From assembly GCA_949358305.1 (NCBI GenBank), contig OX442319.1:248001-312000 (forward strand): a stretch of 64,000 nt of DNA, written 5' to 3'. The translations under genes were made by a program, and so were the position numbers. The stretch's first letter is position 1; every line of letters starts with the position of its first letter. This DNA is from Strigamia acuminata. Taxonomy: Eukaryota; Arthropoda; Chilopoda; Geophilomorpha; Linotaeniidae. Positions 1 through 9,936 of this stretch are shown piece by piece. The notes beneath the pieces were generated by a model. It was not told the DNA's origin. It ran no database searches and saw only the letters and a list, made by a program, of their open reading frames with translations.

Positions 1-213
1 GGGAATTCGCCAAACACCGGCTGCATTAGTGCGATTGAATGCGGCCCGTATTCGGCCGCATTAGTGCGATTGAATGCGGCCCGTATTCGGCCGCATTAGT
101 GCGATCGAATGCAGCTGGTGTTCGGCCGCATTTGTACGATCGAATGTGGCCGATGTTCGGCCACATTGGTGCGATCGAATGCGGCCGATGTTCGGCCGAT
201 TTCCAGGTCTTAA
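1..213. repeat. GGCCGCAT minisatellite, copy A
   Basis: Six or so tandem units of about 34-36 bp, each containing a core close to TTCGGCCGCATTAGTGCGAT followed by CGAATGCGGCC. The array reaches the left edge of the window, so its true length is unknown. The flank to its right (about 290-400) resembles the flank right of a second array at 60780-60900, which suggests that the array travels inside a dispersed element. Short open frames across it are a by-product of the repeat. Confidence 0.85.
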
Positions 214-980
214 ATAAATAATAATAATACTATTAATTTAAATAAACTAACATTTTTCTGTTCACAACTAGTTCTAGGATCAAGAGAATTTGATGCCAGA
301 ACACTTAAGTCATAACTGCGCATGCTCAAGATAATCAAAAACTCGTTTATTGAATCGGTTTTTAACTTGTTCAAAGTTAACAACCAATTTTATAATCAAG
401 TTTTTATCGTCAGTTTTTCACAATTTGGTATTGAATGTGCCTAATATTTTTCGACAATCCTATTGTCAACTGAACAAAGACCAAAAAATTATCATTTTTT
501 ACTAATTAATATGCCATTTTTGTTCCAAGAATATTATTTTACGGAGTACTTTTTAAAATTCAACGTATTTAGGCATTCTTACACATGAAAAGTCAATGTC
601 ACGACGTGACCGCTTGGCCTCCCTCGGTGACCTACGTCACTCCACACGCCGCCTTGTGGCCCCAATGTATTGAAAATGATTTACTCCCTTTAAAGATATT
701 GTTAGTTTCAAAATTCTTTTTATTATGTTTAATTTATCTTAATTTAATTTAACATGACTGCATCATTAGTATGATTACACTTCACAATGCTTCTATACGC
801 ATCTTTTAAGTATATACCGCAAGAAATTTGCTAGGTATGGATTTATGAAATTAGATCGTAACAATAAAATCAATCGCATGTAACAGGTTCATTAAAATAT
901 TATTCAACAAAAATGATCTATTATCTTGATTTTAGGTTTTTCAGAAATATCAGATTTTTATTTATTTTTGTCATTTCTAG
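214..980. other. intron upstream of ARF6 terminal exon
   Basis: AT-rich sequence without a convincing ORF. It ends in a pyrimidine-rich acceptor with AG at 979-980. The part at about 290-400 matches 60920-61000 loosely and is probably old transposon sequence. A short GC-rich patch lies at 600-665. The preceding ARF6 exon was not found and should lie left of the window. Confidence 0.6.
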
Positions 981-1123
981 CAATGAAACCTCACGAAATT
1001 CAAGAAAAACTGGGCCTCACTCGAATACGTGACCGTAACTGGTATGTGCAACCATCTTGTGCAACAACTGGCGATGGACTCTACGAAGGCCTAACTTGGC
1101 TCACGTCAAATCATAAATCCTGA
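981..1123 (+). CDS. Arf6: ARF6-type small GTPase, last coding exon
   Basis: After an acceptor AG at 979-980 the exon opens with CA, completing a split alanine codon, and reads [20 protein letters not shown] and onward to SNHKS with TGA at 1121-1123. This is the C-terminal end of ADP-ribosylation factor 6, nearly identical to other animal ARF6 proteins, including the SCAT nucleotide-binding motif (G5) and the tail [11 protein letters not shown]6 is a myristoylated GTPase that controls endocytic recycling and cortical actin at the plasma membrane. The rest of the protein, including the P-loop, is not in the window. An upstream ATG-like start at 926 is intronic. ARF1-class proteins differ in this tail, so ARF6 is the better call. 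Confidence 0.95.
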
Positions 1124-1840
1124 GCATGCAGTAAAAATTATCAAGATCAATTAATTCATTTTGTCGCAGAATTGTTTAGCTTTGATCATCAACCAAAAAA
1201 ATTGTATCTAATTTGCATTCGAGAGATATTTAATACAAACATGGAAGAACAGTTTACATAAAGAATGATTGGTGATTTGTGTGGAAATTAGGTGCCATAT
1301 GGAATGGTGGGGTAATTTGTTAAATTGTTCAAATAAGCAAAAGGCAGAAGCCCTTGTATTATGATTTCATTATGAATTAATTTTGACAATTTATATAAAT
1401 TGGTTTCTTTTTTGTATTTCTTAAATGACGTTTTTTGAAGAAATTTTTTGAAATTGAATTTAATTGAATCAAAAGAATGCAAGTTTTTATCAAACTTCTA
1501 GTTTAATTTAACTATAGAAATTTTAGTTTACAAATATTTCACTGCCATAACCATTAATTTCGATCATTATTTTTATTCTGTACCATTTTGCATTCATATT
1601 GTAAATTTGCTTTTCTTTCAGTCCAACCTTTAATGTCAACCCAACTGATGGGTGTATTTAGAAAATTGAATTCATATTGAGTTGATATTTAATTGTGTGA
1701 TAGCTGACAAATGACTAAATGGTAAAGAAGAAAATTAAGCTTTGATAAATAAAATATAATTGTAGAACTGATTACAATTATTGCTAGTATATTTAATAGT
1801 AAATAATTTAATGCTTCATCAAGTAGGTGGTAAATAAATA
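1124..1840. other. 3' flank of ARF6, AT-rich
   Basis: Probably includes the ARF6 3' UTR. No coding signal, no clear polyadenylation site close to the stop, and no repeat that I could delimit. Confidence 0.4.
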
Positions 1841-2633
1841 CTCCCTCTGTCCCAAATTATGGTATACATTTCTACTATTATTTTTGTCCCAAATTATGAT
1901 ATACATTTCAAGTTTTATTCGATTTTTATCATTATAAAAATGCAAAATTAATATAAATAAGTTAAATTATAAATAAATTAAGTAAACAATAAATAATATG
2001 GAGTAAATAATAACAATAAAAAATAAAAAGTAAACAATAACAATAAATAATACTCCATAACAATAACTTGTAATGATTGCTCTGAATTTGTGAATTTTGT
2101 AATTGTTGCCATTCTTTGCTATCACCCCTGACTCCATACAACATTGCAATGTCAAAAATACATTGTTATGTTTATCTTTTTGCAGGAATATGTCCTTCAT
2201 TGTATTGTTTTTTAACTTCTCGCTGAATTCGTGAAATAGTTAGTGGAGTAATTTCAATTTGCCTGCAAATTTCATCAATGGTGCCTTATTTCTAACAATG
2301 CTTTGTTTCAGCTAGAGCTATTGTATACAATTTTGCTGATTATCAGTTAATTTATTCTATTTTGTCATTTTTCTTTGGAAACAGCCATTTTTCGAATTCA
2401 TTTTCACTTTACTTTAAGCACAACAGGTGTCACTTAATTTTGAGTGCATTTTGAGAAGATGCAACTCGGCAATAACGGAATGATAAAACTAATTACCCAT
2501 AATGCAATCCATTGGTTAGCAAACACACTTAATTTTGAAGGATATTCAGTTAAAATATCTTAGAAATATACAAAACCAACGATAATCAAGAATTTTTTAG
2601 TGAAATGTATACCATAATTTGGGACAGAGGGAG
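1841..2633 (-). mobile_element. mariner-like element with Stowaway-like termini, decayed
   Basis: A 793-bp element with terminal inverted repeats CTCCCTCTGTCCCAAATTAT (left) and the complement ending GGGACAGAGGGAG (right), flanked by TA on both sides (1839-1840, 2634-2635). The inner part of the left repeat is duplicated at about 1888-1910. Minus-strand translation between about 2330 and 2080 shows a broken transposase N-terminus: a helix-turn-helix stretch around IDEICRQIEITPLTISRI, then QYNEGHIPAKR, followed by frameshifts and stops. The termini match the CTCCCTCCGTCCC ends of plant Stowaway and plant-type mariner elements. Non-functional. Confidence 0.8.
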
Positions 2634-3030
2634 TACTAGGTTTAGCTTTAATATTTACGTTAGAACTAAGGCTAACATATACTTTGAAGTGGTATCAAAC
2701 CTGACAAAAAGAATGTTGTATTTCTGGCTACAACGTTTAGAATAAAACTTGGGATCAAGTCGATCAATGGGTTTTGGCAAAAAGGCAAAACTGACTGGAT
2801 AAGAGTATTTATAAATAAAATTTCTTCATTTTCAAACTTACTGTAGGGGTTTCCTACATCGATTTTAATCAAAATGGACTTGAATTTACAAAGATTTTAA
2901 ATATAAAAATGAATATTTTAAAAAATTGTGAGAAGATGATAACGGAAGAATATAGAGATGTACAAATGGATGGACAAAATTTGAACATTTAAGAAGATAT
3001 AAGATTTGATAATTATAAAATTGTGAATAC
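2634..3030. other. unassigned AT-rich stretch
   Basis: Sequence between two mobile elements. A 66-codon minus frame exists but shows no recognisable family. Nothing else seen. Confidence 0.4.
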
Positions 3031-3277
3031 TGTTGATGTGGAATATATATAGGAAAGCTGGTGAGTCAGTTTGCTTTTTCAGTGCGCCTTGTAAAGCCAC
3101 AATTCGGGCGGCCATGTTTTATTCTCATAAACTTAAGAACAAGTGACCTCACTGGTCATACAAAAGAAAGTAGAACAAATCATTCAATCTGTCGTGATGA
3201 CAGTATAATGTTTACATAATACATTTAGACAGAATGAATCTATACAAAACAAACCTACAGTAGTTCAAATAAGGCAT

Positions 3278-5025
3278 TATGACGGTTTATAGGTAGTATT
3301 TATTAATAACCCGGCCGAATTTTAAGTATTTTGGCAAAAGCCCGCATTTGTCAATGCTCAAAGTCGCCACTAGATGGCGCGATTACATTCCAGCGGTAAA
3401 TTCGAAATACGAGTTAAAGAAACTGGTAAATAAATATAAGGATATATTTATTTGTACGAAACAACACTTTATTAAAGATTAATATAAATATATATTAACG
3501 ATTCTTGTTTACACTAAGTGATTTGAATCTCTAGTTCAGCAGAAATGGAGATTTGGTAATCCATCGATCAACCGATCGATCTGATTGGAGGATCCATTTC
3601 CGGTCCTGGGTATCCAGTTCCGGTTGTGGTGAGAATTAGCATAATGTTCCTCGGTATCCACATCCGGTGATACGGGATTGGTAGGATTCGTGGAACCAAT
3701 ATTCCAATTGGATGACTGGATTAATCCTTAATCCAGTCAGGTTATATAAACCCGTACAACAGGCCATTTCGCGGCTCTGTTTGATTATTTCTGTTTGGTA
3801 TTATTACTTAAGAAATATGATTCGTTGTCCACTAAAAAACCACTTGGTTCTTTGCTGATTTATTCACAAAGAACCGCGGCATGATTCTACCGAATCATGT
3901 CACTCCGGCAATTGAAGCCGACGTATTGAATATTTATATAGCATAACTGTTTCAATTTATGGTCTCGCCGAGGAGAACCCGCTTTACATGCAACTCAGTA
4001 TCCTCCAGGCAGGTCCAAGTGGTCATTTTCGGTATGAACACATTCTGTAACCGTCAGTAAGCACCGGTATTGTTGAGAGTTGGTTCCATCGCCTGATGGT
4101 GCCAAAGTAGTCTGTTTGACAGTAACCACGAGTAGCACCAAGTGTTTGGTAAACTAATTCTCATGGTATTCGGTGCCAAAGCAGTCAGTCTGTTATTAGT
4201 ACCGCGAAGGACTAAACTACTGTGCGGAGCCGCGAGCTATCGACTCCTGTGAAGTAGTGCCGTCAATCGCTAGACGAACGACCGCGCTGCGACGCAGGGG
4301 ACGCTTGATACCGTTCTGCATGGCAAGGCGTTTTCTATCGATGGCAACTGCGTGATTGCGACGGGAAGCTTAATATTTATCTTTATCAATTTATACAGCA
4401 AAGATTAACTTGAATACAAGTTAAACAACTAAGCCAGAAGACTTAATCACAATTTACAATTGAACTCAATGTAACCGATAAGTTGACAACAACTTATCAG
4501 CAAAATATCTAGCAGGAAACTCACAACACTTATGAATTAAATATAATTCATAACCGGACTATTGATAAGTAAATGAATACATTTACTTACACCAATATCC
4601 ATCCTAAGTTGTGGCGGTGCACATGAGTCAACCGCATCTCTCAGATCTCTCGATTTATCGACGTGCGATAATTTACACAAGCGAACCAAGGAACCAGCGA
4701 AGCCGTATCGGACTCCAGGAAACAGCCATCCGGCTTAGATGACATCTATAACCAGGTTGAGCGATGGGGAAACCGCTCCCGTTTTCCAGACCCGTATTGA
4801 TATTATTTTAGGGCCAATTGGCCAATTCTTTGTATAGTTTAAATAGTCAGTTAAACCTGCCAAATGTCGGCATTAGTCTTATATATAATATAATTTAGCT
4901 CATTTATATTGTTCCACCAACAATAAAACTGTCTTGTATTTATCTCGTATTATATTCACTGTTATTCTATTGCGATCTATTCCCGGTACCATTGTTAAAT
5001 GGGAGTTGTGGTCGTCACCGTCACA
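3278..5025 (+). mobile_element. solo LTR of a Gypsy family
   Basis: About 1748 bp, diverged from but colinear with the reverse complement of the Gypsy LTR at 9937-11589. Shared blocks include the right end (GTGGTCGTCACC..TCACA at 5007-5025), GTGGCGGTGCACATGAGTCA at about 4611-4630, and two copies of a TGGTGCCAAAG block near 4100-4170. The left end TATGAC and right end GTCACA form the short terminal inverted repeat. GCAT lies at 3274-3277 and again at 5026-5029 and reads as a 4-bp target-site duplication. A second GCAT at 3344-3347 makes a shorter left boundary possible. No internal region is left. Confidence 0.8.
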
Positions 5026-5063
5026 GCATACACTTTATACAAACATAAATGCACTATGTAATA

Positions 5064-5865
5064 CCGGGTGGCCCACATAAAAGCGGTCCGACAATGCAAG
5101 GGTGTCTCCCAAAATGTATGTATTCTTCAATTAAATATATATTAATTATTAGTGGCGGGAAGTGTTGTTTCATTAACATTTCTGGTGCAGTTTTTTCCGC
5201 TCTTTCATTTGGTGTTTAGTTTTTGATGATCCGAGCTTTCATTCTTGAGATATTTGGGTTTTAAATCAATTTTTGTCCCAATTTGCCAAATGTGATTGGA
5301 CTAATCGTACCTGAATTTCAGATTTTGGCAATTTCTTCAGCGGTACTGGTTCAGATACACACTACTTTTCAAAAAGTACTGCATCTCGTACCACACCACC
5401 CTACTTTAGATAAAATCTCACAAAGTTGTACAAAATCGCACAAAATCACACAAAACCTAGCAAAATTGCACAAAATCTAGCCAAATTGCACAAAATCTAG
5501 CCAAATTGTACAAAATCTAGAAAAATTGTCTAAAACCTAGCAAAATTGCACAAAATCTTGCAAAATCTCGCTGAAAAAATTCATAAAGTACCACAATCTG
5601 AAATTGAATGACTAGTGCAATCAAACCGTGCGAATTGGGATAAAAATAGATTAAAATCGCAATTATCTCGAGAACGCAGATTCGGATCGTCAAAAACTAA
5701 ACACCAAATGAAAGAGCGGAAAAAACTGCACTAGAAACATTAATTAAACAAATACTAAACACAACTAATGATCAATATATGTTTAATTGAACTAAACATA
5801 GATTTTTGGAGACACCCTGGGAACCCTCCTCGGATTGTCGGGCCGCTTTTATGTGGGCCACCCGG
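5064..5865. mobile_element. foldback (long inverted repeat) MITE with internal tandem repeat
   Basis: Begins CCGGGTGGCCCACATAAAAG and ends with its complement, with TA on both sides (5062-5063, 5866-5867). The inverted arms extend about 300 bp inward; for example the TTTGGTGTTTAGTTTTTGA block at about 5210-5228 recurs inverted at about 5690-5710. The centre (about 5405-5560) is a tandem array of roughly 18-20-bp units around CACAAAATCTAGCCAAATTG. It encodes no protein. Inserted in the LTR of Copia-1. Confidence 0.85.
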
Positions 5866-6162
5866 TATAACAACTAAACAAAACAGCAGTTGTTGCCAAT
5901 ATTATTAACCCTAATAATATAACCAGAATACATAACACTTGATGAATTCATCTGACATTAAACTGCTATACACTAACAACACTATACATATAGATCATGT
6001 TGACCTCAACATTAGAGAACTCAAATTACTTCGGATTGAGGAACAATCACAACTCAATACACATAAAGTGTGCAATATGTAATCACGTGCTAAGCCCGTA
6101 AGCGCACGGGTAAAATAATCACTAAATCGATTAACCCATGAAATGTTATTCCATTTCCAACA

Positions 6163-6175
6163 AACCCCCTCTGGG
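6163..6175 (-). promoter_or_regulatory. polypurine tract of Copia-1
   Basis: Read on the minus strand this is CCCAGAGGGGGTT, directly before the LTR start TGTTGG. It is where plus-strand DNA synthesis of the retroelement would be primed. Confidence 0.75.
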
Positions 6176-6183
6176 AAATTGAT

Positions 6184-6840
6184 TTACGTATCAAAAATGT
6201 GGGTACACAATTCAGTTAGTCTTGGCTGTGCCAACCACTTTGTCAATAGATCAGCAATGTTGACCTTCCCTGCGACATGCTTGATGTCAAATATCTTTGC
6301 TTTATACAGATCTCGCATGTAGTGAAACTTAACTTCGATATGTTTGTTGGCTTTGTTCTCTACATGGTTCTTAGTGTACTGGATGGCAGCAGTGCTGTCA
6401 GTCAGAACGCATGGGCGTAACACCCCAAAATAATCCTGCAACAATGCCATCTCAAACAATCTGCGCAGCCATACCAATTCTCTCACTCCATCCACGATGG
6501 CCATGAATTCGGCTTCCATCACAGAAAGAGTTGTCATTTTTTGTTTTTTACATGACCAAGATACGGGAACCCCGCCGAGAAAAACGATATGCCCGCCAAA
6601 GCTTCGTCGCTGATCCATATCGGTGGCATAAGATGCATCAGTGAACACGGATAGAAGTGCACTTTTGCATCTGGACAAATCAATGCAATAATGTTTCGTA
6701 AATCTCAGGTATTTTAATACCTGAAGCAACATATTAACGTGTCGCAATGAATGTTTTTCGTTGTATTGGGTCAACGCAATAACAGAAAACAAAATATCCG
6801 GTCTGGTTCTAGGCAACGCCCCGAACCAAAAAACAAGCAA
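6184..6840 (-). pseudogene. Copia-1 RNase H fragment
   Basis: C-terminal part of a Copia polyprotein on the minus strand, stopping at 6184-6186. It shows the end of the RT connection (RTRPDILFSVIALTQYN) and then the RNase H acidic residues in order: TDASYA, MEAEFMAI, LTDSTAAIQY, and the C-terminal VNIADLLTKWL. The frame is open here, but everything upstream (gag, protease, integrase, RT palm) is missing, so this is a truncated copy. The first residues before about 6815 no longer fit the family and mark the break. Confidence 0.85.
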
Positions 6841-7230
6841 AAAACCGTAGCGACGGCTCCAAAGAGCGCCGAATCATCAATAAAACCAAAAAAAAGCCAA
6901 AAATCGGTGAAGATGTAGTCGGGAACAGCAAAGAACGGGAAACGAGGCTTAAAAGAGCAAAAAACTAAGCACGAAGCTGCTGGCAAAGTCGAGGACCGCT
7001 TGAACCCCGGCAATGCGGGCAAGCTAACGGGCGGCGGCTCGACAGAGCGACCCGCACGTACCAACAACGAAAACCATATGCGCAGACGCCGAAGAAGTTC
7101 GCAGAGACACGGAAAAACTCTCAAAAACCAAATCCAGAACGATCTTACAAGAGACGCCGCGGTCCACACGTAAAAAAGAGATTCGACCAGAGAACCCATT
7201 GTTGCGCTCGCAACACTTCTTCCCATGTTT
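6841..7230. other. GC- and CpG-rich segment of unknown origin
   Basis: Sharply bounded block, poor in T and rich in A and CpG on the plus strand. A 151-codon minus frame (6771-7226) spans it but has low complexity and no known domain. It may be the leader or promoter of a retroelement, or an unrelated insertion. No terminal repeats found. Confidence 0.35.
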
Positions 7231-7795
7231 TACTCAGAGTGAGTACTTTATGTTTCACTGCCCAAGTTAGGTCTGCTAACAAAAACTGTACAAATTCAAG
7301 AAAGTTTCAAATAAAGAAGCATTTGATTAAATGTTTTAAGTTTTTAATGTAAATAATAAAAGCCAAATACATCAAAATGAATACTTTAAGAAGAACCCAA
7401 GACCCACATCCCCTTCGAAAAACAAACAATTTAATAGCTGACTGAAAAGTAATAAATTGATTCATTTCACCAATTAATTACATCCAATTCTGCTTTTACA
7501 TGATTTATTTTGATTTAACATGGTTTTTTACAAAGGTTTTTTTTACAAACTACCGGTACACAGTATTTGGCATTCAAAACTCGTGTTAGTGATGTCTGTT
7601 TTGTGTTTTTTAACATCAAGAAACAAAACACAAATTCTTGTACCCACAACACTTACAATACGAGATTTTGAATGCAATCATTTTTTTTCCACGGTTTTTG
7701 CTGAAACGTATTCTCTGTATAAAAACAAGAATGATTTGCATTTGAGCAATTTATTAGTCTTTCAATTGGCAGGATTGAATTCATGAATTGGATTC
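7231..7795. other. unassigned, downstream of the channel gene
   Basis: AT-rich. The 88-codon plus frame at 7520-7786 has no recognisable family and no splice context. Nothing else seen. Confidence 0.35.
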
Positions 7796-8165
7796 TAGTC
7801 GACTAAGAATTTAATTGACCTGGAACTTAATCGACCAGAAACCTAATAGATCAGGAACTCAATCGATCAGTAGCCCAATCAACCAGGAACCCAATCGATC
7901 AAGAGCCCAATTGATCAGAAACTCAATCAACTAAGAACTAATCGACCAGGAACCCATTCAACTAGGAACTCAATTGACCAGTAACCAAATCGACCAGGAG
8001 CCCAATCGACCAGGAGCCTAATTGATCAGGAGCCCAATCGACCAGGAACCCAATCAACCAAGAACTTAATCGACCAGGAATCTAATGAAACCATTTATCT
8101 AATTGACTGGGAATTAAATCAAAAAGAATCTAATCGACCAGCAATTGGTCAAATGGATTTCGACC
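7796..8165. repeat. minisatellite, AATCGACCAGGAACCC unit
   Basis: About twenty imperfect units of 15-18 bp built on AATCGACCAGGA(A/G)CCC. Units vary by substitution (GATCAG, AACCAG, AACTAG). It lies just beyond the predicted 3' end of the channel gene. Confidence 0.85.
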
Positions 8166-8209
8166 AACTGGAGAATAAAATAAGTCCACTGAATTTGAAT
8201 TGATTTTAG

Positions 8210-8228
8210 TTTATTGTTTTGGTTTATT
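8210..8228 (-). terminator. candidate polyadenylation signals of the channel gene
   Basis: Two minus-strand AATAAA hexamers (complement TTTATT at 8210-8215 and 8223-8228), about 235-250 bp downstream of the stop codon at 8461-8463. They are the first clear pair after the last exon. Confidence 0.4.
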
Positions 8229-8460
8229 GGTGTTATTTTTTGGGTTGTTTTTCCAAGCAGTGGATACTTTGACCACCACAGACCAAACCGCATTCAATTT
8301 TTCAAGTTGACAAGAACCTGTGTTAAGTCAATTAGATTATAATCGACAAAAATGCAAATCAACAACATTTCCAAAAGACGAGGTCTATCTAACTTCAGGT
8401 TGACTAAAATCCAGTAAACTGGAATCCTCCTCCCTTTGAAAAGTGTCTGATATTGTTCTA

Positions 8461-8508
8461 TTATGATAGTGGTAAACATTCCTCTCCTAAAGCTTGTTCC
8501 AACCATTC
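8461..8508 (-). CDS. TPCN1: two-pore channel, last exon
   Basis: After a TTTCTTTCTAG acceptor the exon reads EWLEQALGEECLPLS and stops (TAA, complement of 8461-8463). It continues exactly in phase 0 from the exon ending at 9167. The EWLEQ start matches the conserved C-terminal helix of TPC1 proteins (EWYEEH in vertebrates). It is only 16 codons long. A longer open frame over the same bases (8294-8584) is a shadow. Confidence 0.85.
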   Translation of the reverse strand, partial: EWLEQALGEECLPLS

Positions 8509-8683
8509 CTAGAAAGAAAAACGCAATTACAAACAATACCATACTGTAAATTTTTAAAACAAATTCCATTTGGCTCAAAATCAAGAATAATTATGAAAAT
8601 ACTTTTGCACTTCAGGCAGATGATTAGCTATTTTGGCAATGTCGTATGGTCTTGAACCAATCAGGAATATTATCGCTTGAATT

Positions 8684-9125
8684 TAAGGTTTGACTGATAT
8701 CATAATTATCTTACCCCTGCCAATATCGATATTGTCCTCCTAAATATCGGCCGAGGATAATGATACTGATACCGATACTTTTTATAAAATTAATTTTAGT
8801 TTAAACTGCTTATATTTGTTGAAAAAAACTGTTTTATTTATAAATAAAATAAATAAAATGTGGTGTTGTTTTAAAAAGAAATTTATTTGAATAAACAATC
8901 CAAGTAGATTTTTAATATAATTTCCAAAATAATGCCAGTTTGCTGGATTTTTATAGAATTTTTGGTCAAAATAGCATGCAGGTTGCATGTTTTGAGAAAC
9001 GCACCAACAATGTAATGCCAACTTTTTATCAAGTGGGACATACAATTTGACATCAGTATTGGCATAATTATTTTGACAGATATCGGCCACCAGCTGATAC
9101 CGATAGCAGTATCAGTCAAACCCTA
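8684..9125. mobile_element. hAT-type MITE
   Basis: Termini TAAGGTTTGACTGATA (left) and the inverse of TAGGGTTTGACTGATA (right). The 8-bp flanks CTTGAATT (8676-8683) and CTTGAAAT (9126-9133) differ at one base, as in a hAT target-site duplication. No transposase. Internal GATATCGG and CGATACC blocks recur at 36015-36110, a second partial copy of the same or a related family. It lies within the 658-bp last intron of the channel gene and accounts for most of it. Confidence 0.75.
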
Positions 9126-9166
9126 CTTGAAATAGTTTTTGTAAAGTAAGAATATTGTTCAATTAC

Positions 9167-9272
9167 CTTAACTTCTTCATCATACATTTTTAAACTTAGT
9201 GTATGTTTTGTTTTACGTTGTTCACCAATAAAAGTAATAATTTCCTTGAATAAAAGTTTACTGATAACTTTG
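9167..9272 (-). CDS. TPCN1: two-pore channel, penultimate exon
   Basis: Ends with a donor (complement of AATTAC at 9161-9166). The protein includes FIGEQRKTKHTLSLKMYDEE, the conserved C-terminal segment seen in TPC1 as F-x-G-x-R-x-(R/K)-T-K-x-x-L-S-L-K-M-Y-x-E-E. The 3' border is firm. The upper border is not: candidate acceptors put the exon start at 9272 or 9260, and both need two bases from the previous exon, which ends in phase 0. A missed microexon or an indel would explain this. Confidence 0.8.
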
Positions 9273-9502
9273 CTGAAGTTTGCTAGTTGCATTCAAAAAG
9301 TCTGTTTACAATTGCAGTTAAACATGATTTGTGGTTTAAATGCTGTGTGCATTTCCACTGGAGTGAAAAGGTAATAAAATTATCATCATTTTTTAAGTTA
9401 ATCAATAGAAACCTTTAGTCAAACAGATTAAAGATGATATTTAGTCTAAAGTACTTTTTGAATGCAGCTACTATAATAAGTGGTTTATAAGCTTAAACTT
9501 AC

Positions 9503-9612
9503 CGGCTTATCTAAATCTCTGATAAAAACAACTTCACTCATTGTTCTGGCTGTACTATAACAAAAGTTTAGCTCTTCTTGAGTTAAGCTTACATCTACTT
9601 GAATATACTGAT
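9503..9612 (-). CDS. TPCN1: two-pore channel exon (C-terminal tail)
   Basis: The acceptor CATTGCACAG precedes it and the donor GTAAGT follows (complement at 9497-9502). The exon reads DQYIQVDVSLTQEELNFCYS and on to RDLDKP, completing a split GAT codon begun by the exon at 31451. The SLTQEEL helix aligns with the EISKEEL segment after the last transmembrane helix of TPC1. The 21.8-kb intron before it holds the Gypsy element and Copia-2. Confidence 0.85.
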
Positions 9613-9932
9613 CTGTGCAATGAAAAAAATTATAGAAAATTAAGAAAACTACAAGAATATGTATACGATACCGTAACGCAGAAAGAGGCATATGGTTTAC
9701 AGCATGACTCGCGCCCAAGTTAACGTTAACAGAAATTGGCCAGTCCATTGCATCACTGCAATGCACGCCATCTGGTGGTGATCACCTGCACCACAAACAA
9801 TAACATTGCACCGAAAGAAGCAGCTGGTTTACAGCATGACTCGCGCCCGTAACAATATTCAACAAGGGAAAAAAAGTTTCTGTTAGTGTGTATCAGAATT
9901 TATGTTACACAGAAATAGAGGGTATAGAAGGG
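9613..9932. other. intron segment with a short duplicated block
   Basis: Non-coding. A block reading GGTTTACAGCATGACTCGCG occurs twice, at about 9695 and 9832, and a weaker match lies at about 44145 in another intron of the same gene. It is probably old repeat sequence. Confidence 0.4.
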
Positions 9933-9936
9933 ACCA

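Larger units (their letters stand above)
3031..6840 (-). mobile_element. Copia-1, 3' remnant of a Ty1/copia retrotransposon
   Basis: Minus-strand element of which only the RNase H end, the polypurine tract and the 3' LTR remain. The LTR runs from TGTTGG (reading minus from 6162) to CAACA (minus end at 3031). Two later insertions split it: a Gypsy solo LTR (3278-5025) and a foldback element (5064-5865). Without these the LTR is about 576 bp, like the other Copia LTRs here. The 5' part is lost at about 6815-6840, where coding similarity stops at unrelated GC-rich DNA. Its RNase H is closest to that of Copia-3. Confidence 0.8.

Noticed and set aside
3348-5025. Gypsy solo LTR starting at 3348
   Set aside because: GCAT also precedes this point, but similarity to the LTR at 56806 continues further left, and a TATGAC start after GCAT at 3274-3277 fits better.
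8294-8584. 96-codon minus ORF as a gene
   Set aside because: It overlaps the last channel exon in another frame and lacks any family; the exon in the other frame fits TPC1 exactly.
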